NCBI RefSeq assembly: GCF_016584665.1
Contig: NZ_BBJB01000024.1
Coordinates: 1 to 39,710, forward strand
DNA: 39,710 bases
Direction: 5' to 3'
Source: Pseudanabaena sp. lw0831
Lineage (GTDB): Bacteria > Cyanobacteriota > Cyanobacteriia > Pseudanabaenales > Pseudanabaenaceae
The notes beneath the pieces are model-generated. The model saw only the letters and a program-made list of their open reading frames with translations, made no database searches and was not told where the DNA came from. This document shows, piece after piece, positions 1 to 7,363 of the stretch. Numbering within the stretch: position 1 is the first letter of the stretch; the number at the start of each line of letters is the position of its first letter. The translations under genes and the position numbers were made by a program.

Positions 1-523
1 AACGGATTAATTCCCCATGTTCAAAACCTCGGTCGGCAAGTAAGGTCACCGTGCTTTGCGGTGGCAATAGGGTGAGTACTTGTTCTAATACTGGACGATA
101 ATCCTCAAAGCCAACTGTGGCACTGCGATGTTCCAGCACTACTTGCGCCAAGCCAATCGACCTTCCTCCCCAAATCAAGCATACTTCTATTAAACAAAAT
201 TTATCCCACAGCATACTCGTATCTAGAACCAGTTCTAACGATGCTCCTGCAAATGCTTGCAGAAAGTGCTTCAGCAATGGGTTATAGAATGTTTCAGGGA
301 TGATGTGCGGATTATGCACAAAGTAGTTTAGTCTTTCCATTTGGCTCCTTGCTTTGCAGTCCCGATGGCTCAAATAGGGCAACCAATGACTAAGACTTGC
401 ACTTCCTGATTGTAATATTGCGGCTACTGCCTCAGCAAATCCTTGCAGATGTCGTTTGTCTTTTGGCTTAATCCATTGACGCATTTGTTGTTGTAGTTGA
501 AGATAGAGGTGGGGTATTTGCAT
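1..523 (-). CDS. DDE transposase of an IS4-like element, N-terminal part (runs off window start)
   Basis: An uninterrupted minus-strand frame of 174 codons starts at the ATG at 521-523 (MQIPHLYLQLQQQM...) and is still open at base 2. I translated it codon by codon and found no stop. About 100 residues in comes LVLDTSMLWDK, which fits the first catalytic Asp block of DDE transposases, followed by VCLIWGGRSIGLAQ and then LLADRGFEHGELIR, which fits the second Asp block (DRGF). The third catalytic residue (Glu) would lie outside the window. The product would cut and paste its own insertion sequence. Family-level assignment to IS4-like is from these two motifs only. The element's 5' end must lie between 524 and about 700, but I could not identify its terminal inverted repeat. 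Confidence 0.75.
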   Translation of the reverse strand, partial: MQIPHLYLQLQQQMRQWIKPKDKRHLQGFAEAVAAILQSGSASLSHWLPYLSHRDCKARSQMERLNYFVHNPHIIPETFYNPLLKHFLQAFAGASLELVLDTSMLWDKFCLIEVCLIWGGRSIGLAQVVLEHRSATVGFEDYRPVLEQVLTLLPPQSTVTLLADRGFEHGELIR

Positions 524-728
524 GAGAACTTTTGTTGAGGAACTTGAGTATCTCATGTTTTGCCCTTTCCCTATCTCCTGTCTCATTATGAGAATCTATG
601 TGTGTCAACTCTTTCAAGACTTTTCTGCACCACTAAGGGCGTTTACCTACGAGGAGTTTTGAGAAATGAGTTTGCAAAGCTAAAAACGTTATGATACGAC
701 TGTTTTGTTCAATAATAAGGTAAATTCA
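524..728. other. IS edge and purT upstream region
   Basis: This is non-coding DNA between the divergent transposase and purT. It contains the outer end of the insertion sequence, but the exact boundary is not visible because the partner end is off the window. The sequence AAGG at 717-720 lies 8 bases before the purT ATG at 729 and is a plausible ribosome binding site. Confidence 0.4.
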
Positions 729-1892
729 ATGGCGATCGCATTACCAAAAAAAATCATGCTTCTTGGCTCTGGCGAACTAGGTAAGGAGGTTGCAATTGCC
801 GCCCAAAGACTCGGTAATACCGTGATTGCGGTCGATCGCTATGACAATGCACCTGCGATGCAAGTTGCCGATTATCGAGAAGTTATTTCGATGTTAGATG
901 GTGATGCCCTCGAAGCCATTGTGAAAAAGTATCAACCTGATTTGATCGTGCCAGAAGTGGAAGCAATCCGTACCGAGAAACTGCTCGAAATGGAGGCGCA
1001 AGGTTACACAGTCATTCCCACCGCCGCCGCTACCAACTTCACGATGAACCGCGATCGCATTCGAGATTTAGCAAGTAATGAATTGGGCTTACGTACTGCC
1101 AAATATGCCTACGCCACCAGCTTTGATGAATTGAAAACCGTTGCCGCTGAAATTGGGTTCCCGAATGTGATTAAACCCGTCATGTCCTCCTCTGGTAAGG
1201 GTCAATCTGTCGTCAATTCCACCGACGACCTAGAAAAAGCGTGGGATTATGCGATCGCTGGAGGGCGGGGCGACACCGCTAAAATCATCATCGAAGAATT
1301 CATCAATTTTGAAGTCGAAATTACCCTGTTGACCATCCGCCAATGGCAGGGAGAGACGCTATTTTGTGAGGCGATCGGACATCGTCAGGAACGGGGTGAC
1401 TACCAAGAGTCATGGCAACCCGTCGGCTTGACCTCTGCCCAAGTCAAAGATGCACAGGACATTGCGCGCCAAGTCACCGATAAACTCGGCGGCGCAGGGC
1501 TTTTCGGCGTGGAATTTTTCATCACTAAAGACGAAGTAATTTTCTCTGAACTATCCCCCCGTCCCCACGACACAGGAATGGTTACCCTCATTTCCCAAAA
1601 TCTTAACGAATTTGAACTCCATTTACGCGCGATTTTAGGCTTGCCGATTCCCACGATTGAATTGCTCAGTCCTTCGGCCAGTGCTGTCATTCTTGCCAGC
1701 GAAACCAGTGACAATATTTCTTTTACAGGTGTAGAAGAAGCCCTTGCGATTCCTAACACGGAAATCCGTTTATTTGGTAAACCAGATTCTCGTCCCTACC
1801 GACGCATGGGTATCGCTTTGGCTAAAGGAAAAGATGCCATAGAATCCCGTAAAAAAGCAACAGAAGCTGCCTCCAAAGTCAAAATCATCTAA
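729..1892 (+). CDS. purT: Formate-dependent phosphoribosylglycinamide formyltransferase (GAR transformylase 2)
   Basis: PurT uses formate and ATP to formylate 5'-phosphoribosylglycinamide in de novo purine synthesis. It is a cytosolic ATP-grasp enzyme. The N-terminal Rossmann-like segment carries LLGSGELGKE near residues 11-20. The central part shows ATP-grasp features (VIKPVMSSSGKGQS, then IIEEFINFEVEITLL). The C-terminal half carries the family hallmark ELSPRPHDTGMVTL. I chose the ATG at 729 (MAIALPKK), giving 387 aa, close to the usual 390. The in-frame ATG at 705 lacks a good Shine-Dalgarno and adds eight residues not typical of the family, whereas AAGG precedes 729. The gene stands alone, with an IS element upstream and a decayed gene downstream. 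Confidence 0.96.
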   Translation: MAIALPKKIMLLGSGELGKEVAIAAQRLGNTVIAVDRYDNAPAMQVADYREVISMLDGDALEAIVKKYQPDLIVPEVEAIRTEKLLEMEAQGYTVIPTAAATNFTMNRDRIRDLASNELGLRTAKYAYATSFDELKTVAAEIGFPNVIKPVMSSSGKGQSVVNSTDDLEKAWDYAIAGGRGDTAKIIIEEFINFEVEITLLTIRQWQGETLFCEAIGHRQERGDYQESWQPVGLTSAQVKDAQDIARQVTDKLGGAGLFGVEFFITKDEVIFSELSPRPHDTGMVTLISQNLNEFELHLRAILGLPIPTIELLSPSASAVILASETSDNISFTGVEEALAIPNTEIRLFGKPDSRPYRRMGIALAKGKDAIESRKKATEAASKVKII

Positions 1893-1901
1893 TTGACATA
1901 G

Positions 1902-2105
1902 GGGACAAATAGTAAAGTTAAACTAATTACAGTTCCCATCGATCGGAGTGATGATGAACAAATTAAATCTCTATTTGAGCAAATTAATCGAGAATAAAAT
2001 AGACAATTAGATCTATTGGTGAATAATGCCTACGATAGAGTGCGATCGCTAAGGGACAAGCGAATAAATAAAGTGCCATTTCAGATTTTAGAGAATTTTT
2101 ACTGA
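1902..2105 (+). pseudogene. Short-chain dehydrogenase/reductase remnant
   Basis: A frame in phase with position 1920 reads KLITVPIDRSDDEQIKSLFE, continues through QINRE, meets an in-frame TAA at 1995-1997, then reads NRQLDLLVNNAYDRVRSL and stops at 2103-2105. The combination of an Asp-rich DDEQ block followed by LDLLVNNAY is the usual arrangement around the NNAG-like strand 4 motif of SDR enzymes. The N-terminal dinucleotide-binding part and the catalytic Tyr/Lys part are absent. Losing one Gln codon (CAA to TAA) explains the internal stop. Frame and spacing are otherwise preserved, so this is a recent decay, apparently ended by the IS21-type fragment that begins near 2106. Confidence 0.65.
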
Positions 2106-2303
2106 TTCGGTTATGACTGTTGCTTTGGTTGATCGCCTCTTGCACCATGCTCTGATTATTGAGATTCAGGCTGATAGTTTTCGCAAACAGGTGGCTACTG
2201 TTCGTTGTCTCAACTAAGTGTCATTTGCTGTTGCGTCAATTATTTTTTCTTCTCTCAACCAGCCAAGTTAATTGTCGCCACCAGACAAGTTAGTTGACAT
2301 TTA
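2106..2303 (+). mobile_element. IS21-type element remnant (istB 3' end plus terminal repeat)
   Basis: The open frame at 2113-2217 reads MTVALVDRLLHHALIIEIQ followed by ADSFRKQ. This matches the extreme C-terminus of IstB, the AAA+ helper ATPase of IS21-family elements (the DRLLHH...I...SFR pattern). After the stop, 2219-2303 contains repeated GTCAATTA / AATTGTCGCC / GTTAGTTGACATTTA units that resemble the multiple internal repeats at IS21 ends, with a likely outer tip at TGACATTTAACAG near 2291-2303. No istA and only about 34 codons of istB remain, so the element is dead. It abuts the SDR remnant and probably disrupted it. Confidence 0.55.
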
Positions 2304-2461
2304 ACAGATTATTTGATTTCATGGATTTTTAATCTATATCTACTAATATTTTGGGATAGTTTTCTTAAGCTGAAACGCAGACGTTTAATTAACAGAAAAC
2401 TGTTATAGTCGAGAACCTGTGGAATTACAAATATTTATAAGGATTTACAAGGAGATAACCC

Positions 2462-2812
2462 ATGGAATGGTATTTACTGGCTTTAAAAAAGTATAAAGAT
2501 TTTGATGGAAGGTCAAAGCGAAATGAGTACTGGTACTTTGTTTTATTCAATTTTCTGTTTGCTCTTGTGCTAGGGATTATTGATGGAGTACTACGTTTAA
2601 CTCTTCCAGGATCAGGAATTGGTTTACTTGGTGGTCTTTATTCTCTAGCTATTTTAGTGCCTGGCGTTGCAGCAGGTATTAGAAGACTCCACGATACGGG
2701 TCGAAGTGGTTGGTGGCTATTAATAGCATTCATTCCTTTTGTAGGCGCTATTGTTTTGATCGTATTCTTAGCGGCTGAAAGTCAGCCTGAACGGAATCAG
2801 TACGATTCATAA
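2462..2812 (+). CDS. DUF805 family small membrane protein
   Basis: This 116-residue protein has the signature features of DUF805: DGRSKRNEYWYFVLFN near residues 15-30 and RRLHDTGRSGWW near residues 74-85, separated by hydrophobic helices, with a last helix up to about residue 104. It is predicted to be an inner-membrane protein with three to four membrane segments. Its biochemical role is unknown. A strong Shine-Dalgarno (AAGGAG at 2449-2454) precedes the ATG. A perfect palindrome starts two bases after the stop. The gene is isolated between the IS21 remnant and a convergent operon. Confidence 0.85.
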   Translation: MEWYLLALKKYKDFDGRSKRNEYWYFVLFNFLFALVLGIIDGVLRLTLPGSGIGLLGGLYSLAILVPGVAAGIRRLHDTGRSGWWLLIAFIPFVGAIVLIVFLAAESQPERNQYDS

Positions 2813-2813
2813 A

Positions 2814-2860
2814 AACCAAAAGATAATAGCGGCGCGAAGCGCCGCTATTATCTTTTGGTT
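2814..2860 (+). terminator. Perfect 22-bp-arm palindrome, loop GAA (family member 1)
   Basis: Arms of 22 bases (beginning AACCAAAAGATAATAGC) flank a GAA loop inside the core GGCGCGAAGCGCC. It starts two bases after the DUF805 stop and its right arm ends in TTTTGGTT. It is probably a (bidirectional) transcription terminator between convergent genes. It shares only the core with the other palindromes in this window. Confidence 0.6.
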
Positions 2861-2903
2861 ATTTCGGTTCAGACTGAAGCGCGAAGTGCTGCAAACAATG
2901 AAG

Positions 2904-3665
2904 TTACAAGCCTGCAAACCATTCGTAGCCCTCATCTTCCCAATAGCCTCTACGTTGTGGGACAAGTTCATTGGTGAAGGTAACGCGAATCACCCATTTT
3001 GATAGCTTGTAGCCGAGCTTAATTGGAGAAGCCAAACGTAAAGGTGCGCCATTCTCAATTGGGAGATCTTGACCATTTTTTTGATAGGCAAGTAAAGTCT
3101 GGGGATGTAAAGCCGAAGCTATATCCCAACTCTCATAATAATTATCGGCGGACTCAAAATAGACATAACGCGCTCCTGCCTTTGGTTGAACTAACTTCGC
3201 AAGATCGTATAGACGCACGCCTCCCCACTGCACGATCGCAGCCCAACCTTCTACACATACATGTCGAATCACCATTGAGAATAATGGCAATGTTTGAATA
3301 TCTTTCATGCTCAATTGCATGGGACGTTCCACAGCACCGTCAACTATTAATTTAAATGAATTGGGATTGATGACAGGTGTGGTATCAAAAGAGTTAATCA
3401 ATAATGCATTAGGCTCGATCGCACTAATTGGATATTCTGGGCTAGGCGTTTTTGCCTGAAAAATCAACTCTTCAATGCTTTGGTTGAGCGGCTCAAATAA
3501 AGCTCTCACATTTCCTGATTGCTGGTTGAGCGGCTTAAAAATCGGACTGACTTTACTGGAGTCACTAGAGCAGCTTCCCAAAAATAAGCCCATACTCGAC
3601 AAGCCAGCATATTGCATTAGCTGACGACGTGAAACCCGACGGTGCAGATGTTTATCAAATTGCAT
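2904..3665 (-). CDS. Tat-exported molybdopterin-dependent oxidoreductase (sulfite oxidase fold, MsrP-like)
   Basis: This 253-residue protein begins with a twin-arginine signal (S12-R13-R14-Q15-L16-M17) and a lipobox LGSC ending at Cys32, so it is probably a lipid-anchored protein exported folded through Tat. The mature part matches the oxidoreductase molybdopterin-binding domain. RHVCVEGW places the likely Mo-ligating cysteine at residue 137, followed by VQWGGVRLYDLAKLV. The family includes MsrP, which repairs periplasmic methionine sulfoxide, and sulfite oxidases. The substrate cannot be read from the sequence. A cytochrome b membrane protein encoded just upstream (3804-4388) would supply electrons, as MsrQ does for MsrP. 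It is the last gene of a minus-strand envelope redox cluster. Confidence 0.85.
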   Translation of the reverse strand: MQFDKHLHRRVSRRQLMQYAGLSSMGLFLGSCSSDSSKVSPIFKPLNQQSGNVRALFEPLNQSIEELIFQAKTPSPEYPISAIEPNALLINSFDTTPVINPNSFKLIVDGAVERPMQLSMKDIQTLPLFSMVIRHVCVEGWAAIVQWGGVRLYDLAKLVQPKAGARYVYFESADNYYESWDIASALHPQTLLAYQKNGQDLPIENGAPLRLASPIKLGYKLSKWVIRVTFTNELVPQRRGYWEDEGYEWFAGL

Positions 3666-3704
3666 TTTTTTATAACCTTTATGAATAAATAAAGCAGAGA
3701 ATTC

Positions 3705-3798
3705 CCCTCACCCCTAGCCCCTCTCCCGCAGGAGAGGGGAATAAGAAATAAACTCTTGCTCCCCTTCTCCTGCGGGAGAAGGGGCTGGGGGATGAGGG
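3705..3798. repeat. Palindromic C/G-rich repeat (CCCCTCTCCCGC type)
   Basis: About 94 bp form a long imperfect inverted repeat: CCCTCACCCCTAGCCCCTCT pairs with a right arm running from CCCCTTCTCC to GGATGAGGG. It lies between the cytochrome b gene and the molybdopterin oxidoreductase gene in the same transcription unit. Similar CCCCTAGCCCC repeats are dispersed in many cyanobacterial genomes. In RNA it would fold into a strong hairpin and could reduce read-through or protect mRNA ends. Confidence 0.7.
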
Positions 3799-3803
3799 CT
3801 TTT

Positions 3804-4388
3804 CTAAATGAACATAGACCGAATCATCTTCAAACCGCCCACTCTAAAGGATAGAAAAATATGAACGATCGCAAAAATCAGCACAATCGGAATCGTCAGG
3901 AAATGAGCGACACGGAGATTTTGCCAACTGCCGAATAAGCCTGAAATCCATGCAAATTGCACGGGCTTGTACATGCATAAACCAGAGAGAATTGCTAACA
4001 GCAAAATTGGCACGATCGCTGTATAAGCAATGCGATGCCAAGCATAGGTTTTGCGCTTAGGATTTGCAGCTTGAATCGCTTGAATATCTTTGTCAGAAGC
4101 AAATCGATGCTTCCAACGGCGGGTAATAAAAATGTAGATGCCATAAATCAGTAGGCTCATCGAAAATAGCCACATTGAGGCGAAATGCCAATTTCTTCCT
4201 GCACCTAGCCACCCGCCTAAAAGTAATTCTTTGGGAAATCGCCAACCCGCACGTCCACCAAAGACTGGATTGGCATTATAAATTTGCAGTCCGCTAGCTG
4301 TCATCAAAATCAGCGCGATCAAATTAAAGGAATGGAATGACTTAGCAACGATCGCTTGTTTGGGCGTAGGGGAAGGTTTCTTACTCAT
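3804..4388 (-). CDS. Cytochrome b/b6-domain membrane protein, probable electron donor to the Mo enzyme
   Basis: This 194-residue protein has four predicted membrane helices (about residues 20-40, 68-92, 120-140 and 160-182). Histidines inside or beside them (KSFHSFN, NWHFAS, VAHFL, IVHIF) are the expected heme b ligands of cytochrome b561/thiosulfate-reductase-type subunits. A basic loop (TRRWKHRF) lies between helices 2 and 3. It sits immediately upstream of the exported molybdopterin oxidoreductase, the arrangement seen for membrane heme partners that pass electrons from quinol to a periplasmic Mo enzyme. Function as a specific MsrQ analogue is inferred from this pairing, not from sequence identity. 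Confidence 0.78.
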   Translation of the reverse strand: MSKKPSPTPKQAIVAKSFHSFNLIALILMTASGLQIYNANPVFGGRAGWRFPKELLLGGWLGAGRNWHFASMWLFSMSLLIYGIYIFITRRWKHRFASDKDIQAIQAANPKRKTYAWHRIAYTAIVPILLLAILSGLCMYKPVQFAWISGLFGSWQNLRVAHFLTIPIVLIFAIVHIFLSFRVGGLKMIRSMFI

Positions 4389-4433
4389 GATTTGTTACTG
4401 ATTTGTTAGGGTTCTGCGATTTAATAAAGAACC

Positions 4434-4474
4434 AAATTTCTTGTGGCGCGGCTTCGCCCCGCCACAAGAAATTT
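4434..4474 (-). terminator. Near-perfect palindrome, loop GCGAAGC on the minus strand (family member 2)
   Basis: Arms beginning AAATTTCTTGTGGCG surround GGCTTCGCC, with one mismatch in the stem. It lies 17 bases beyond the ccdA stop and between ccdA and the cytochrome b gene, so it would act inside the cluster on the minus strand. Confidence 0.5.
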
Positions 4475-4491
4475 ATTTTACTGATAGGACT

Positions 4492-5199
4492 TTATAAAGG
4501 TAAGGTCGGGAAATATGGCGCTAACCAAAGCTGTATCTTTACATCCCAGCCTAAAAGAATCGCGATCGCCGTAAGAGAGATCATCACGCCACCTATTTTT
4601 TGCAAAAGTTGGCTACGCGATCGCAATTTCAAGAATGATTTACTAAAGTACCGACTCGCATAGGCAAGCAATAATATCGGCAATCCTGTTCCTAATCCAT
4701 AGACAAGCAGCAAAATAAAAGCGGTGAAGATCTCATGGTCAGCGGCGGCGAGAATTAAAATGCTGCCTAGTACGGGGCCAGCACAAGGTGTCCATAACAA
4801 GCCTAATTGTGCGCCCAACCAAAATTCTCCTCCTAAGTTAACCTTGGTCGGCTCTTTGACTTTAAATGCAGGGAATTTGCTAGATACTTTGCTGATTAAG
4901 AGATAGCCCAATTTCGGGAAAATCGATAGTAAGCCCAACGCTAGCAAAAAGAAGATCGCAAAATTCCGAATAATATTGCTTAAATCTGTGAGCCAGTTAC
5001 TCGCAATTCCTAACAAGCTGCCCGCGATCGCAAATCCGCTAATCAATCCAGCTACTAGAGCCAATGGTCCATAGCGATGAGTTTGCAACGACCTACCAAC
5101 GACGATCGGCAAAATCGGCAAAATACATGGTGAGAAAGCAGTTAATAAACCACCTAATATTGCTAAACCGATTGATAATGGCGAAAGTGAGAGCGACAT
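4492..5199 (-). CDS. ccdA: CcdA/DsbD-type cytochrome c biogenesis transmembrane protein
   Basis: This 235-residue protein has six predicted membrane helices and the two conserved cysteine motifs of the CcdA/DsbD family, FSPCILPILP near residue 25 and LLWTPCAGPVLG in the middle. The family moves reducing equivalents from cytoplasmic thioredoxin across the membrane by thiol-disulfide exchange. The partner is probably the thioredoxin-like lipoprotein encoded 11 bases upstream (5211-5858), the same pairing that is fused in DipZ proteins. It could serve cytochrome maturation or the repair enzymes of this cluster. The start is the ATG at 5199. Confidence 0.9.
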   Translation of the reverse strand: MSLSLSPLSIGLAILGGLLTAFSPCILPILPIVVGRSLQTHRYGPLALVAGLISGFAIAGSLLGIASNWLTDLSNIIRNFAIFFLLALGLLSIFPKLGYLLISKVSSKFPAFKVKEPTKVNLGGEFWLGAQLGLLWTPCAGPVLGSILILAAADHEIFTAFILLLVYGLGTGLPILLLAYASRYFSKSFLKLRSRSQLLQKIGGVMISLTAIAILLGWDVKIQLWLAPYFPTLPL

Positions 5200-5210
5200 G
5201 CGCTTAAATC

Positions 5211-5858
5211 CTAGCCTAGTAATTGCTTGATGGTTTGCTCTGTGCGATCATACGCGCCTTCGCCAATGTGGTCATAGACGAGATTACCTTGGCGATCGGC
5301 TAAATACAGATGCGGCCAATATTCATTTCCATAGGCTTTCCAAGTTTTAAACTCGTTGTCAATGGGAACTGGATAAAGGATACCGTGTTTTTGCATGGCA
5401 TCTTTGATATTATTCGCATCGCGCTCAAAGGCAAACTCTGGGGTATGCACGCCAATAATCTTTAATCCTTTGGAAGCATAGCGATCGTGCCATTTTGTAA
5501 CATAGGGTAATGTGCGCTGGCAGTTGATGCAGCTAAAAGTCCAGAACTGAATCAAGACGACATTTCCCTTTAGTTCCTGAATAGTCAAAGGATTAGAATT
5601 TAACCATTGAGAAATGCCTTGGAACTCTGGCAATTTTTGACTACTTGCTTTAGATTTTTCATCCACAGCTTTAACTTCTGAATTATTTGGTTTGGTAGTA
5701 GCAGCGGTAGGATTTGATTCTACAGATGTTTTAGAAGCGATCGCTGTAGGTGGATTTGTCGAGCCGATTTGAGCAGCACATGCGGCACTCCCAATTCCTA
5801 CAGCTCCTAAGCCCAAATAAGTTAAAAAACGACGGCGGCGCAGCAATCTTACATTCAC
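5211..5858 (-). CDS. DipZ/TlpA-like thioredoxin-fold lipoprotein
   Basis: The N-terminus has a twin-arginine-like run (RRRRFLTYLGLGAVG) and a lipobox-like SAAC, so the protein is exported and probably lipid-anchored. After a Ser/Thr/Pro-rich linker the C-terminal 130 residues match the redoxin domain of DipZ proteins: FWTFSCINCQRTLPYV with the redox pair C110-I-N-C113, then GVHTPEFAFERDANNI and YWPHLYLADRQGN. I chose the GTG at 5856-5858 because GGGAG lies about 8 bases upstream. A TTG at 5873 would add five residues with no ribosome site. It would receive electrons from CcdA and reduce disulfides or sulfenic acids outside the membrane. Confidence 0.88.
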   Translation of the reverse strand: MNVRLLRRRRFLTYLGLGAVGIGSAACAAQIGSTNPPTAIASKTSVESNPTAATTKPNNSEVKAVDEKSKASSQKLPEFQGISQWLNSNPLTIQELKGNVVLIQFWTFSCINCQRTLPYVTKWHDRYASKGLKIIGVHTPEFAFERDANNIKDAMQKHGILYPVPIDNEFKTWKAYGNEYWPHLYLADRQGNLVYDHIGEGAYDRTEQTIKQLLG

Positions 5859-6173
5859 AATATGGTCTCCCAATTAAATTATTGATGATTGCTAAACTTT
5901 ATATACAGCCCCAACATTAAAATTCATTGAGGAATTGATTAGATTCTCCTTAAGAACCTACCGTCTACACACAAGTCATCAACCCACCAGTTAAGTCAAC
6001 ATTTATCTAAGCCCCCTAGCCCCAATTCTGGGGGAACAAGAAAATAACAGTCTTTCAAAGTCCCCCAGAATTGGGGGATTTAGGGGGCTTAGATAAATCA
6101 CAACGAAGACAAATTGACTTGAGTGTATAGGGTAGCCTTAAGAACAAGATGAGTTCTTGAATGTTTTTTAGAC
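5859..6173. other. Intergenic region with a second palindromic repeat
   Basis: There is no gene here. A TATATAA-like box at about 5897 (minus strand TGTATATAAAG) is a plausible promoter element for the thioredoxin-ccdA operon. Most of the rest is the inverted repeat described at 6002-6097. Confidence 0.45.
6002..6097. repeat. 96-bp inverted repeat (MITE-like)
   Basis: Left arm TTTATCTAAGCCCCCTAGCC pairs with the right arm ending GGGGGCTTAGATAAA, with an inner stem CCCCAATTCTGGGGG / CCCCCAGAATTGGGGG and a short AT-rich centre. It is close to symmetric over its full length and encodes nothing. It looks like a member of the dispersed cyanobacterial CCCCTAGCCCC family, also represented at 3705-3798. 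Confidence 0.75.
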
Positions 6174-6680
6174 TCATGACAAAGGAGCAAAGCCAAAAGT
6201 AGCGTTAAACTTACGACACCAAATTGCTACAGACTTGTAACTATCTGGTTGAACATTCTTGGGAATCTCGTAGCGCTGCTTACCATTAAAACTTTTGAGA
6301 GGAGCAATTAATGCATAATCCCCCTCAGCGATCGCAAAGTCAGGTGGTTTAGATATATTCAGAATATTTGGCGATCGATGTAAAACCACAAAAAGATCTG
6401 GGCCATTTTCTGATGTCTTAAACCCTTCATTAAGTTCAATGAAATAAGTTCCATTTTCTTGAACAATGCTAGCCTTGCCGTTAGTGGTATGCTCAGCACT
6501 TATAAAACTTCCAGATCTCGATTTGGTATTGGCTTTTGTATTAGTTTCTAGAGGAGCAGAAGCAGCTGGTGTAGAAATCGCTTCTGCTTGAGAAGTTTTT
6601 TGGCTGTTTGTTGGGATAGAAGCACATCCCAATATTAAAACTACTGCCGCAGTAGCCAAACTTAAATTTTTTGCAATCAT
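6174..6680 (-). CDS. DM13-domain lipoprotein
   Basis: This 168-residue protein starts with a lipoprotein signal (MIAKNLSLATAAVVLILGC; lipobox LGC near residue 19) and a linker rich in Thr/Ser/Ala. From about residue 57 it shows the DM13 pattern: GSFISAEHTTNGKASIV, GPDLFVVLHR, LKSFNGKQRYEIP and SVAIWCRKFNATFGFAPL. The near-invariant cysteine in IWCRKFN is present. DM13 domains are proposed to take part in redox or electron-transfer chemistry through this cysteine. The gene lies between the MXKDX lipoprotein and the thioredoxin gene on the same strand, supporting an envelope redox role by context. Confidence 0.82.
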   Translation of the reverse strand: MIAKNLSLATAAVVLILGCASIPTNSQKTSQAEAISTPAASAPLETNTKANTKSRSGSFISAEHTTNGKASIVQENGTYFIELNEGFKTSENGPDLFVVLHRSPNILNISKPPDFAIAEGDYALIAPLKSFNGKQRYEIPKNVQPDSYKSVAIWCRKFNATFGFAPLS

Positions 6681-6782
6681 AAATTTATAGATGTGTTGAT
6701 AATTTATCCTAGAGACAATTCATGAGCGTGTTCTGCATTTGTTTTGCAAATGAGTAGGTACTCATTTGCAAAACGCTATAGG

Positions 6783-7193
6783 CTATTGTTTGGGTGCATC
6801 AGCAGGTTTACCATCTTTCATGGCATCACCTTTCATCGCGTCATTCTTCATTGCGTCAGCAGGCTTACCATCTTTCATCGCATCGCCTTTCATGGCATCA
6901 TTCTTCATCGCATCAGCAGGCTTTGCCTCATTCTTCATTGCGTCGCCAGTTTTATCTTTCATTGCATCAGCAGGCTTACCATCCTTCATGGCATCACCTT
7001 TCATCGCATCATTCTTCATCGCGTCGCCAGTTTTATCTTTCATTGCATCGCCTTTCATCGCGTCAGCAGGCTTGGCAGATGGAGTGGATTGAGTCGCAGG
7101 AGTTGCTTCAGGTGTGGTGGGGGTAGCAGAACATGAAACAATTCCAGCAGTCAAAGCCAAACCAGCAATAAGTCCAAGAAATCTATAGTTCAT
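6783..7193 (-). CDS. Pentapeptide MXKDX repeat lipoprotein
   Basis: The protein is 136 residues. It has a signal peptide with a lipobox-like VSCS near residue 21, then a Pro/Thr linker, then an uninterrupted series of units such as DAMKGDAMKDK, DAMKNDAMK and DGKPADAMK to the C-terminus. This is the MXKDX repeat family. Low complexity, regular Met and alternating Lys/Asp imply an extended or disordered exported chain. Methionine-rich exported repeats could serve as oxidant scavengers or metal binders, but that is inference. These families often neighbour ECF sigma/anti-sigma genes, as here. Antisense frames through it are open only because of the repetition. Confidence 0.85.
   Translation of the reverse strand: MNYRFLGLIAGLALTAGIVSCSATPTTPEATPATQSTPSAKPADAMKGDAMKDKTGDAMKNDAMKGDAMKDGKPADAMKDKTGDAMKNEAKPADAMKNDAMKGDAMKDGKPADAMKNDAMKGDAMKDGKPADAPKQ
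6795..7080. repeat. Tandem degenerate repeat encoding DAMK units
   Basis: This stretch is built from imperfect 15-bp and larger units of the kind CATCGCATCATTCTTCATCG (plus strand). The higher-order block PADAMKNDAMKGDAMKDGK occurs twice almost identically, which points to expansion by slippage or unequal recombination. Confidence 0.8.
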
Positions 7194-7301
7194 CGTTGTA
7201 AGCTCTCATTCCAAAAAGTTGAGGTGGAGTAATCCTTTCGAGGGTTACTTATTGGATATACGAATGAGCTAGCAAATTGGATGAACTAACTTCAAATAAA
7301 A

Positions 7302-7360
7302 TAAGGAACCAATTTGTTTGTGGCGCGGCTTCGCCGCGCCACAAACAAATTGGTTCCTTA
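7302..7360 (-). terminator. Perfect 28-bp-arm palindrome, loop GCGAAGC on minus strand (family member 3)
   Basis: Arms of 28 bases (outer part TAAGGAACCAATTTGTTTG) flank a TTC loop. It starts three bases after the anti-sigma stop and separates that gene from the MXKDX gene. It is the longest perfect palindrome of the family in this window. Confidence 0.6.
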
Positions 7361-7363
7361 TAA

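Noticed and set aside
6744-7136. Open frames antisense to the MXKDX gene
   Set aside because: They are by-products of the repeat. The minus-strand frame has a lipoprotein signal and known repeat family, the antisense frames do not.
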